Assembly: GCF_030378205.1 (NCBI RefSeq) | Contig: NZ_CP127385.1 | Coordinates: 7,542,001 to 7,606,000, forward strand | DNA length: 64,000 nucleotides | Reading direction: 5' to 3' | From: Bradyrhizobium sp. NP1 | GTDB taxonomy: Bacteria > Pseudomonadota > Alphaproteobacteria > Rhizobiales > Xanthobacteraceae | Shown: piece by piece, positions 9,018-17,671 of the stretch | Layout of the letters: every line of letters begins with the position of its first letter | Numbering within the stretch: the first letter of the stretch is position 1 | Position numbers and translations under genes: made by a program | The notes under the pieces: generated by a model | Databases searched by the model: none | What the model saw: the letters and a program-made list of their open reading frames with translations, nothing else | Told to the model about the DNA's origin: nothing

Positions 9018-9884
9018 TCAGCGCTTCCAGACCATATCCTTCGCGGCGACCAGGCCGCCGCCGGCGATCAGCACGGCGGCAAGTGCAATCGTCGCCGTCG
9101 GCTTCGCATAGCCGGCAAGGATCAGGAAAGCGGTCGAGAGCAGCGGCGTCGCATAGGAGGCCGCGCCCAGCACCCGGATGTCGCCGCGCTTCATGCCGAT
9201 GTCCCAGGCGTAGAAGGCGGCACCGACCGGGCCGATGCCGAGCCCGATCACCGCGAGCCATTGCAACGCGGTTGCCGGCCACACCGTGGTCTCGATCGCC
9301 GCATGCACGGCAGCCGCGAGCAGCGCCGTGGCCAGGCAAAAACCCGCGACCGCGTCGGTCGGCACCGCCTTGAGCCGGCGCGACAGCACCGAATAGGTCG
9401 CCCACACGAACGCCGCGATGAAGGCCGCGATCAGGCCGGGCACCTGGCCGGCTACGAAACCAGATGTATTGCCGCCGAACAGCAGCACGGTGCCGGCAAG
9501 CCCGAGCACCGCGCCGATGACGTGATGCGCCGCGAGCCGCTCGCCCGGCAAGAGCGACGAGAACAGCACGATCAAAAGCGGCCAGAGATAGTTCAACAGC
9601 CCCGCTTCCGCCGGCGGCGCAAAGCGCAGCGCGAGGAAATAAAGCGCGTGATAGCCGAACAGGCCGCCGACCCCGACGGCCCAGGCGACCAGCGGCTGGC
9701 GCAACGCCTTCGCCGCGCCGGTGCGGCCGAGAAAGGTCGCAAACCCGACCAGCGCGCCGATCCCGAAAGTCATCGCCGCAAGCTGGAACGCGGGGATGGT
9801 CCCGGTGGCGACCGTCATCACCGCAAGCAGCGACCACATCAGGATCGCGGTCAATCCGATCAGGGTCGCGCTGCGAGGGCTCAT
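9018..9884 (-). CDS. DMT superfamily transporter (EamA family)
   Basis: The 288-residue protein has about ten hydrophobic helices arranged as two EamA repeats, beginning SATLIGLTAILMWSLLAVMT and ending AAVLIAGGGLVAAKDMVWKR. EamA proteins are inner-membrane drug/metabolite exporters; the N-terminal half is reminiscent of the YddG aromatic amino acid exporters, but I cannot assign the substrate. The ATG at 9884 follows GGAGCCGTG. An upstream in-frame start at 9923 would add 13 non-family residues that lie in a repeat element. Confidence 0.9.
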   Translation of the reverse strand: MSPRSATLIGLTAILMWSLLAVMTVATGTIPAFQLAAMTFGIGALVGFATFLGRTGAAKALRQPLVAWAVGVGGLFGYHALYFLALRFAPPAEAGLLNYLWPLLIVLFSSLLPGERLAAHHVIGAVLGLAGTVLLFGGNTSGFVAGQVPGLIAAFIAAFVWATYSVLSRRLKAVPTDAVAGFCLATALLAAAVHAAIETTVWPATALQWLAVIGLGIGPVGAAFYAWDIGMKRGDIRVLGAASYATPLLSTAFLILAGYAKPTATIALAAVLIAGGGLVAAKDMVWKR

Positions 9885-9894
9885 CACGGCTCCG

Positions 9895-9995
9895 TCATGA
9901 CCGAGCCTGTCCCGGCCATCCACGCTCCGTCTCCAAAGACGTGGATGCCCGGCGCCCGCCTTCAGCGAAGGCGGACATGCCGGGCATGACGAGCC
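9895..9995. repeat. palindromic intergenic repeat
   Basis: This stretch between the transporter and phbB contains paired segments such as CATCCACG...CGTGGATG and GATGCCCGGC...GCCGGGCAT, plus CGCCTTCAGCGAAGGCG. Short palindromic elements of this composition are dispersed in intergenic DNA of Bradyrhizobium and relatives. It probably folds in RNA and sits at the 3' side of phbB. Confidence 0.6.
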
Positions 9996-10035
9996 ATTTG
10001 CATCATCCGACGTCGCGGCGCAACGCCTGATGACG

Positions 10036-10761
10036 TCACACCATGTACTGGCCGCCGTTCACGCTCAGCGTCGAGCCGGTGATCGCACCGGCCTCGTCGG
10101 CGGCGAGGAACACCACCGCGCGCGCGATCTCCTCGGGCTCGCCCAGCCGTCCGGTCGGAATCAGCGGCAGGATGGATTTCTCCAGCACGTCCTTCGGCAC
10201 CGCCTGCACCATTTCGGTGTTGATGTAGCCGGGGCAGATCGCGTTCACGGTGATGCCGCCCTTGGCGTTCTCCAGCGCGAGCGCCTTGGTGAAGCCGATC
10301 TCGCCGGCCTTGGCCGCCGAATAATTGGTCTGGCCGAACTGGCCCTTCTGGCCGTTGATCGAGGAGATGTTGATGATGCGGCCGAACTTGCGCGCGCGCA
10401 TGCCCTCGATCACCTGCCGGCTCATGTTGAACAGCGAGCCGAGATTGGTGTTGATCACCGCGTTCCACTGCTCCAGCGACATCTTGTGAAACGCGCCGTC
10501 GCGGGTGATGCCGGCATTGTTGACCAGCACGTCGACCGGGCCGACCTCGGCCTCGACCTTCTTGATGCCGGCGGCGCAGGCATCGAACGAGGCGACGTCC
10601 CATTTGAAGACGGGGATGCCGGTCTCGGCCTTGAACTTCTCGGCCGCGGCGTCATTGCCGGCATAGCTCGCCGCCACCTTGTAGCCGGCCGCCTTCAGCG
10701 CCTTGCTGATCGCCGCACCAATTCCACGTGTACCCCCCGTCACCAATGCTACGCGTGCCAT
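10036..10761 (-). CDS. phbB: acetoacetyl-CoA reductase
   Basis: PhbB reduces acetoacetyl-CoA to (R)-3-hydroxybutyryl-CoA with NADPH, the second step of poly-3-hydroxybutyrate synthesis. The 241-residue SDR protein has the cofactor motif TGGTRGIGAAIS at the N terminus, NNAG, the catalytic Ser-Tyr-Lys (ISSINGQKGQFGQTNYSAAK) and the family ending STLSVNGGQYMV. The start is fixed by AGGAGG seven bases upstream. phbA lies upstream on the same strand but a terminator-like hairpin and two large inverted repeats separate them, so phbB probably has its own promoter. Confidence 0.97.
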   Translation of the reverse strand: MARVALVTGGTRGIGAAISKALKAAGYKVAASYAGNDAAAEKFKAETGIPVFKWDVASFDACAAGIKKVEAEVGPVDVLVNNAGITRDGAFHKMSLEQWNAVINTNLGSLFNMSRQVIEGMRARKFGRIINISSINGQKGQFGQTNYSAAKAGEIGFTKALALENAKGGITVNAICPGYINTEMVQAVPKDVLEKSILPLIPTGRLGEPEEIARAVVFLAADEAGAITGSTLSVNGGQYMV

Positions 10762-10841
10762 GTCAATTTCCTCCTTGGGTCACTCTTCTTAGCGCCGGAA
10801 TTGTCCCGGTCGTTTGACGAAGCTCAAGCGGTCGATTCAAA

Positions 10842-10917
10842 CTAGTGCCCGCTTTCCGAAGTTCGTCATACGTCGCCGCAATCTCTTGCACGAACTTCGG
10901 AAAGCAAAGGGCACTAG
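10842..10917. repeat. long imperfect inverted repeat between phbA and phbB
   Basis: The left arm starts CTAGTGCCC and continues GCTTTCCGAAGTTCGT (10842-10866). The right arm ACGAACTTCGGAAAGC followed by GGCACTAG (10890-10917) is its reverse complement apart from a four-base insertion (AAAG), with a 23-base spacer. It can form a strong hairpin or act as a two-site operator. It lies in the phbB leader region. Confidence 0.65.
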
Positions 10918-10944
10918 CAAACCTACGATTCTGGTACCGCTTTC

Positions 10945-10997
10945 GATCTGAAGTTCCTAATGGATGATCGCTGCGGGCAGTGTAGGAACTTCAGATC
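10945..10997. repeat. second inverted repeat between phbA and phbB
   Basis: GATCTGAAGTTCCTA (10945-10959) is matched perfectly by TAGGAACTTCAGATC (10983-10997), spacer 23 bases. Pairing extends outward imperfectly through GGTACCGC/GCGGCACC. It shares the core GAAGTTC and the spacer length with the repeat at 10842-10917, which suggests a related origin. Confidence 0.65.
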
Positions 10998-11019
10998 GGC
11001 GGCACCAGCGCTTGAGACG

Positions 11020-11053
11020 AAAATGCCCGGCGCGAGACCGGGCATTTTGTTTT
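11020..11053 (-). terminator. rho-independent terminator after phbA
   Basis: AAAATGCCCGG and CCGGGCATTTT form an 11-bp stem around a seven-base loop, flanked by T/A runs on both sides, 65 bases beyond the phbA stop codon. It should end phbA transcription before phbB; the symmetry would let it work on either strand. Confidence 0.75.
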
Positions 11054-11117
11054 ATCAGCTTGCGCCGCGGTTGACAGATGATCTTTTCATCATTCGCCTC
11101 GCCGGCTCAGCTTCCGT

Positions 11118-12296
<1,179 letters not shown>

Positions 12297-12602
12297 GGAC
12301 ATCTCCTGGGGCTTGAGGGTCTTGGACGGGCGGGCGCCGGAATTGGCAGGCCACTCTCTCGACCCATCCTGTTAACGTCGTTGAGGCATGTCAATCCGGC
12401 CCGAGGGGAATGGATGATGCCGGCGCCCGCAAAATGGGCGCTCTGGGCCATCGCTGAGCGGCCCCGTTGTCCGGAATTAACCGTGGTGCACAAAACGGTA
12501 GCCGAACCGCATTGAAAATGCTTACCTTTGCTGCGATGCATTGCTTGAGGCCCTGCGGCTCGGCCGTCGGGTTCCTGGTCCGCGGCGAACGAGCGAGAGC
12601 CC
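12297..12602. promoter_or_regulatory. divergent region between phbA and phaR
   Basis: This 306-base stretch carries no convincing gene and must hold the promoters for phbA (minus) and phaR (plus). PhaR-family proteins repress PHB genes and their own gene in other bacteria, so a PhaR site could lie here; I see no obvious long palindrome. The AT-rich segment AAAATGCTTACCTTTGC near 12515 is a possible phaR promoter element. Confidence 0.45.
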
Positions 12603-13187
12603 ATGGCGAAGTCAGACCAACCCACCACGATCAAAAAATACGCCAACCGGCGGCTCTATAATACCGGCACCAGCACCTATGTGACGCTCGAGGATCTCGC
12701 AGCGATGGTGAAGGATGGCGAGGATTTCCTCGTCTATGACGCCAAGACCGGCGACGACATCACCCGCTCGGTGCTCGCACAGATCATCTTCGAGCAGGAG
12801 AACAAGGCGGGCCAGAACCTTTTGCCCACCACCTTCCTGCGCCAGCTCATCCGCTTCTACGGCGACAGCATGCAGATGGTGGTGCCGAAATTTCTCGAGC
12901 AGTCGCTGGAGACGCTGACGCGGGAGCAGGAGAAGTTCCGCAAGCAGCTCGCTAACACGTTCTCGGGCACGCCCTTTGCTCCGCTGGAAGAGCAAGTTCG
13001 CCGCAACATGGAGCTGTTCCAGCAGACCTTCTCGATGTTCAAGCCGTTCGCCCCGCGATCGAGCGAGCCGGAGAAGGTGCCGGAGCCGGAGCACGACAAC
13101 AACAATATCGAAGACCTGCGCCGCCAGATGAAAGAGATGCAGGAGCGTCTCGAGCGAATGTCGCAGGAGCCGAAGAAAGAGGAGTGA
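12603..13187 (+). CDS. phaR: polyhydroxyalkanoate synthesis repressor PhaR
   Basis: PhaR senses PHB and represses phasin and PHB-synthesis genes; in rhizobia it also affects carbon flow and exopolysaccharide. The 194-residue protein has the N-terminal PHB/PHA accumulation regulator DNA-binding domain with KKYANRRLYNTGTSTYVTLE and VYDAKTGDDITRSVLAQIIFE (residues 8-60), then a region that typically binds PHB, and a charged coiled-coil tail ending RQMKEMQERLERMSQEPKKEE. It stands next to phbA and phbB, consistent with local control. Confidence 0.96.
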   Translation: MAKSDQPTTIKKYANRRLYNTGTSTYVTLEDLAAMVKDGEDFLVYDAKTGDDITRSVLAQIIFEQENKAGQNLLPTTFLRQLIRFYGDSMQMVVPKFLEQSLETLTREQEKFRKQLANTFSGTPFAPLEEQVRRNMELFQQTFSMFKPFAPRSSEPEKVPEPEHDNNNIEDLRRQMKEMQERLERMSQEPKKEE

Positions 13188-13217
13188 GGGCGCGGCTCGC
13201 GCCCAACCCTCTTTATG

Positions 13218-13345
13218 CGTCGCCCCGGCGAACGCCCGGGCCCATAATCACGAATCTTGATTGTTGGAAGACGCCGTGGCGCGCCGCATGCGCGACGGCA
13301 CGCAGTTGTGGATATGGGTCCCCGCCTTCGCGGGGACGACAAGCT
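13218..13345. repeat. palindromic intergenic repeat downstream of phaR
   Basis: The ends are inverted copies: CGTCGCCCCGGCGAACGCC...GGGCCCATA on the left and TATGGGTCCCCGCC...CGGGGACGAC on the right (13313-13340). The central part contains a second imperfect palindrome around GCGCGCCGCATGCGCG. Elements with ends reading like GTCCCCGCGAAGGCGGGGAC are abundant in Bradyrhizobium intergenic DNA. It separates phaR from the convergent AraC-amidase gene. Confidence 0.65.
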
Positions 13346-13373
13346 CCGTTGCATCGCGCATCACCGCGCGAAT

Positions 13374-15719
13374 TCACGCGCCGATCTGCGATCCGAACAT
13401 CGCCTTGCGGAGGATCGCGTGCACGCCCCAATTGCCGTCGGCGACCTGGGTGATTCCGAAATCGACGCCGAGCGAGATCAACGCCACGGCCTCGTCCTCG
13501 TTCAGCCGATGGTGCTGCATCAGGAATTTTCGCGTCGCGCGAAATGCGTTGCGCAGCGCCAGATCGACCGATGACCGCCGGTAGATCTCCGACTGTGCAT
13601 GCCGGCCAAGCTCGCGCAGATAATTGCCGTAGCTGAAGCCGTGCAGGATCCATTCCCGCGGCGTCTCCAGCAACGGATGCGCGAGCCCGTCGAGATAGGG
13701 TTTTGTGCTCCGCCCCTTCTTGTGCAGCACAAAGCGGAACTGGCCGGTGAGCGAGAATTCCAGCGCGGTGCCGTTGATCTCGCCGTCGCCCTGCGCGAAG
13801 TGCGGATCGCCAACCGAGAACAGCGCGCCGGGAACGGCGACCGGCAAATACAGCGTGGTGCCCTTGCCGGCGCGCCAATTATCGACATTGCCGCCGAAAT
13901 AGCCGGGCGGAATCGAATCCACCAGTTCGGATTCCCGCGGCGCCACCGCCATGAAACCGAAATGCAGCCGCGCCGGAATGCGCACGTCGGCGAGCACGGA
14001 TCCCCGCTTCTCGATGGTCGCGTGGTCGACCGGCACGCCAGGATAGTCCATCGTCTCATGGCGGACGCCGAACGGATCGGTCTGCGGCGTCCAGCGATAG
14101 GAATAGACCGCGCGCGCCCACTCGGCGTCGCGATCGGTCTCGAAGATGGTGATGGTCTCGCGCTGGACCGGCGGATCGATCAGGTCGTTGTACTGGAAAC
14201 CCCACCACGCCGCGGCGTTGCTGCCGAAGGATTTGCCGGAGAACGCCGGATTGGCACAGGGCCGCGGCCGGATGTCGACGATCTCGACCTCGAGCACGTC
14301 GCCAGGCTCGGCCCCTTCGACATGGACGGGGCCGGTGCAGATGTGCACGCCGAACCCTTCGCCGGCGCCGCGGCCGAAGATCGAGCCATCCATCGGGCCG
14401 GCGCCACGGCGCTCGACCGATTTGCCCTCGGCGGTCCAGTGGAACACGCTTTCGGCGCCGGCATCGCCCTTGATCATGCGCTCATGGTCGTCGAAGGCGT
14501 GCTGGGTCAGCGTCTCGATCGTGACCAGCGCGCCGGACTGCACCCGCATGACCGGCGGGATGGAGCGGCTGAGATAACCCCAATGGGTGGTCTCGCGGGA
14601 TACCTTGAGGTGATGCGACGAGACCGGCGCGGCGGGGGCGACCGCCGCGCGTGAAACCACCGCGCTTTCGCCCGTCTGGCGCGGCGCCGCCTCGCGCGTT
14701 GGCGCCGGCGCGAGCCGCAACAGCGTCGCGGGCCCGCGCCCGAACAGCGGGCGACCGCGGGTGCGCTCGGTCGCGGGATCGCGCGGTACCGTCTTGCGGA
14801 ATTCGCGCGGCGAGGTGCCGTAGGTCGCGCTGAACATGCGGGAAAAATGCGCCTGGTCGGCAAAGCCCCAGCGATAGCTGATCGCAGCGATGCTCTGGTC
14901 GGCATATTTCGGATCGATCAGGTCGCTGCAGCAGCGCGCCAGCCGCCGCTCGCGCAGGTAGGCGGAAAAGGTGGTGTGGTGGCGCTCGAACAGCCGCTGC
15001 AGATAGCGCGGCGACAGGCCTTCCTGACGCGCGACATCCGCAAGCGTCAGCCCGGGATTGCCGAGCTGCGCCTCGATCGCGGCATCGATGCGACGCAGAT
15101 GGCCGGCCTGCACCTGGGTCAGCGCCTCGGCATCGACCTGGGACTCGCCGAGCAGCGCGCCGGCCGCGAGCTCGGTGACCGCGACCTCGGCGGTGGCAAG
15201 GTCGGCTTTCTCCAGGATGCCGAAATTGCCGGCCAGCGTGCGCATCACCTGCCGCGCGGCGGCGGCCGCAACCGTCGACCCGAGCACGACAGGCAGGCGA
15301 AGCCGGTTGTAGCCGAGCCGGCCGAGCAGCCGCTCGCGCGGCAGCTCAAGCAGCACGATCTCGAAATCCTCGCGCAGCGCCATGCGCCAAGGCGCCTGCA
15401 GATCGCAGACCGAGACGTCGCTGTCGGCGAATTCGCAACTGCGCTGGCCCGCGATGATGCTGCCGCGGCCGAGCGCATGGAAGATGATCGCGACGCGCGA
15501 CGCCGCGCCGTTGCAGACGATCTCCTGCTCGCTCGAGCGCAGCAGCGCAAGCTGCGCCCCCGTGGTCGACCGCTTCGCGGTCAATTCGCCGAAGGCGAAC
15601 GGGCCGGTCGCGGGCAGGCAGCAGTCGAGCATGAAGCCCCTGAGCGCCTCGCGCCACGCTTCCCGCTGGTTCTGCAGCGGGATCGCATCGATCGAAACCC
15701 GATAGGTGGTGGCGACCAT
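13374..15719 (-). CDS. AraC-type regulator fused to an acetamidase/formamidase-like domain
   Basis: This single open frame of 781 residues joins two families. Residues 1-200 resemble the ligand-binding part of FeaR-like AraC regulators. Residues 210-310 are an AraC double helix-turn-helix (LTLADVARQEGLSPRYLQRL and IAAISYRWGFADQAHFSRMF). A Pro/Ala/Arg-rich linker (311-366) leads to a complete FmdA-type amidase domain (368-781). The ATG at 15719 follows GGGGGAAG; upstream in-frame codons have no family match. The amidase half aligns along its whole length with the divergent stand-alone enzyme and keeps the histidine and acidic residues of the GDPHFAQGDGE segment (His640). It has no export signal and so should stay in the cytosol. 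I infer a regulator that uses an enzyme-like domain to sense the amide; it may or may not be catalytic. Confidence 0.88.
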   Translation of the reverse strand: MVATTYRVSIDAIPLQNQREAWREALRGFMLDCCLPATGPFAFGELTAKRSTTGAQLALLRSSEQEIVCNGAASRVAIIFHALGRGSIIAGQRSCEFADSDVSVCDLQAPWRMALREDFEIVLLELPRERLLGRLGYNRLRLPVVLGSTVAAAAARQVMRTLAGNFGILEKADLATAEVAVTELAAGALLGESQVDAEALTQVQAGHLRRIDAAIEAQLGNPGLTLADVARQEGLSPRYLQRLFERHHTTFSAYLRERRLARCCSDLIDPKYADQSIAAISYRWGFADQAHFSRMFSATYGTSPREFRKTVPRDPATERTRGRPLFGRGPATLLRLAPAPTREAAPRQTGESAVVSRAAVAPAAPVSSHHLKVSRETTHWGYLSRSIPPVMRVQSGALVTIETLTQHAFDDHERMIKGDAGAESVFHWTAEGKSVERRGAGPMDGSIFGRGAGEGFGVHICTGPVHVEGAEPGDVLEVEIVDIRPRPCANPAFSGKSFGSNAAAWWGFQYNDLIDPPVQRETITIFETDRDAEWARAVYSYRWTPQTDPFGVRHETMDYPGVPVDHATIEKRGSVLADVRIPARLHFGFMAVAPRESELVDSIPPGYFGGNVDNWRAGKGTTLYLPVAVPGALFSVGDPHFAQGDGEINGTALEFSLTGQFRFVLHKKGRSTKPYLDGLAHPLLETPREWILHGFSYGNYLRELGRHAQSEIYRRSSVDLALRNAFRATRKFLMQHHRLNEDEAVALISLGVDFGITQVADGNWGVHAILRKAMFGSQIGA

Positions 15720-16074
15720 CGCGCTTCCCCCGGGCCCCTGCCTGGCGGCCTCGTCACTTTGCCGTGAGCGGCAGCGTGCACCGATTGCCGTAAGGCGGCA
15801 AGCGCATTGCGCCGACATTCGATGGCGTTGCGATGCACATCGCGTGCCGCGCGGCCTGCACGAGCCGGCCGGCGCTCGGCCTGCCAGGCGACCGATTTGA
15901 CGAAATACGTCCAAATTCTTGATCGCGTTCCGAAAAGCGCAAACCATCGCTGCCGCCCGCACAACCGGCGCGATGAGGTCTGGCAAATTATTGGGCGCTC
16001 CCGGTCATGGCCGCACCGGTCCGGCGCGCGGCACCCTCCTGGTTGGCTTTCTCTAGAACCCAAGGGAGAAGAAC
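15720..16074. promoter_or_regulatory. divergent control region of the AraC-amidase fusion and the amidase
   Basis: These 355 bases separate the two divergent genes and contain no credible gene. Regulators of this class usually bind such shared regions. AT-rich segments such as TTTGACGAAATACGTCCAAA (about 15896-15915) and GGCAAATTATTGG (about 15979) are candidate promoter or operator pieces. AGGGAGAAG is the ribosome site of the plus-strand amidase. Confidence 0.5.
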
Positions 16075-17529
16075 ATGTGCGCGGGCGACGACAGGAACTG
16101 TCCGGATTTCGAACTCCACCATCGTCAATTCAAGGAAACGCTCGATCGCGAACGTCGCTCATTCCTGCGGTCGAGTTTTGCGGCGGCAGGCGGCGCTGCG
16201 GCGATGACCGCCGGCGGCATTTCGCTGGTGACGCCGAAAATGGCGGCGGCCGCCGAGAAGCACCAGCCGGCCACGCGCGCCTACCACCACCTGCCCGCCA
16301 ATGCCGACACCGTGCATTGGGGCTATTTCAGCAAGAAGCTGAAGCCGCAGGTCGAGATCGATTCCGGCGACTTCATCACCATCGAGGCGCTGACCCATCA
16401 CGCCAATGACGATGCCGAGCGCATGGTCAAGGGCGATCCCGGCGTCGAAAGCGTGTTCCTCTGGACCAAGGAGAAGAAGGGCGTCAACCGCCGCGGCGCA
16501 GGTCCCATGGACGCCTCGCTGTTCGGACGCGGCGCCGGCGAAGGCCTCGGCGTGCACATCTGCACCGGCCCGGTCTATGTGCGCGGTGCCGAGGAGGGCG
16601 ACGTGATCGAGCTGCGCATCATCGACGTCATGCCGCGGCCGAGCGCCAATCCGCAACACCAGGGCAAGGCGTTCGGCAGCAACGCCGCCGCCTGGTGGGG
16701 CTTCCACTACAAGGATCTGCTCACCGAACCGAAGCCGCGCGAGGTCGTCACCATCTACGAGGTGGACGCGACCGGCGAGCGCAACTGGGCCAAGGCGGTC
16801 TACAACTTCACCTGGACGCCGCAGACCGATCCCTCGGGCGTGGTGCACAAGACCATCGACTATCCCGGCGTGCCGGTCGACCATTCCACCGTCAAGGAGA
16901 ACCACGGCATCCTGAAGAACGTGCGGATTCCCATTCGCCCGCATTTCGGCGTGATCGGGCTCGCACCCAAGGAAGCCGACATCGTCGACTCGATCCCGCC
17001 GAGCTACACCGGCGGCAACATCGACAACTGGCGGATCGGCAAGGGCGCGACGATGTACTATCCCGTGGCGGTGGAAGGCGGGCTGCTGTCGGTCGGCGAT
17101 TCCCACGCCTCGCAGGGCGATTCCGAGCTGTGCGGCACCGCGATCGAATGCTCGCTCAACGGCACCTTCCAGGTCATCCTGCACAAGAAGGCTGATCTTG
17201 CCGGCACCGCGCTGGAAGCGCTCGACTACCCGATGCTGGAGACGCGCGACGAGTGGGTGGTGCACGGCTTCTCGTTCGCCAACTACTTAAGCGAGCTCGG
17301 CCCGAAGGCGCAGTCGGACATCTACAACAAGTCCTCGGTCGACCTCGCGCTGCGCGACGCGTTCCGCAAGATGCGCCGCTTCCTGATGACGACCAAGAAG
17401 CTGACCGAGGACGAGGCGATCTCGCTGATCACCGTCGGCGTCGATTTCGGCATCACCCAGGTGGTCGACGGCAATTGGGGCGTCCATGCCGTCATCCGCA
17501 AGGACCTGTTTGCCGGCGGCGTGAGCTGA
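16075..17529 (+). CDS. Tat-exported acetamidase/formamidase family protein
   Basis: FmdA/AmdA-type enzymes hydrolyse formamide or short amides to the acid and ammonia. The 484-residue protein starts with a twin-arginine signal (ERRSFLRSSF, Arg27-Arg28) and a hydrophobic Ala/Gly stretch, so it is predicted to be folded and exported to the periplasm, unusual for a family mostly found in the cytosol. The enzyme domain contains GPMDASLFGRGAGEGLGVH, GKAFGSNAAAWWGF and VGDSHASQGDSELCGTAIE with His344. Substrate is unproven. The divergent AraC-amidase fusion is its close paralogue and probable regulator. The start is supported by AGGGAGAAG. Confidence 0.9.
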   Translation: MCAGDDRNCPDFELHHRQFKETLDRERRSFLRSSFAAAGGAAAMTAGGISLVTPKMAAAAEKHQPATRAYHHLPANADTVHWGYFSKKLKPQVEIDSGDFITIEALTHHANDDAERMVKGDPGVESVFLWTKEKKGVNRRGAGPMDASLFGRGAGEGLGVHICTGPVYVRGAEEGDVIELRIIDVMPRPSANPQHQGKAFGSNAAAWWGFHYKDLLTEPKPREVVTIYEVDATGERNWAKAVYNFTWTPQTDPSGVVHKTIDYPGVPVDHSTVKENHGILKNVRIPIRPHFGVIGLAPKEADIVDSIPPSYTGGNIDNWRIGKGATMYYPVAVEGGLLSVGDSHASQGDSELCGTAIECSLNGTFQVILHKKADLAGTALEALDYPMLETRDEWVVHGFSFANYLSELGPKAQSDIYNKSSVDLALRDAFRKMRRFLMTTKKLTEDEAISLITVGVDFGITQVVDGNWGVHAVIRKDLFAGGVS

Positions 17530-17543
17530 GGAGCAGGACCGTT

Positions 17544-17620
17544 AGAGCATGATCCGGAAAAGTGTGGTGCGGTTTTCCCTCGCGACAAACGCGGAACGCG
17601 TTTGCGCGGAGATCATGCTC
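17544..17620. repeat. dispersed palindromic repeat between convergent genes
   Basis: AGAGCATGATC at the left is matched by GATCATGCTC at the right, around an inner AAACGCGGAACGCGTTT palindrome. This sequence type (AGAGCATGATCCGGAAAAGTG...) is a well-known dispersed intergenic element in Bradyrhizobiaceae genomes. It lies just after the amidase gene. Confidence 0.75.
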
Positions 17621-17632
17621 AATCAAGAACCT

Positions 17633-17671
17633 AAAGCGCGATGACGATTCAGCCTGATCTCATCGCGCTTT
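17633..17671. terminator. bidirectional terminator-like hairpin
   Basis: AAAGCGCGATGA (17633-17644) and TCATCGCGCTTT (17660-17671) form a 12-bp perfect stem with a 15-base loop, flanked by short A/T runs. It sits exactly between the convergent amidase and GGDEF/EAL genes and overlaps the stop codon of the latter. Confidence 0.55.
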
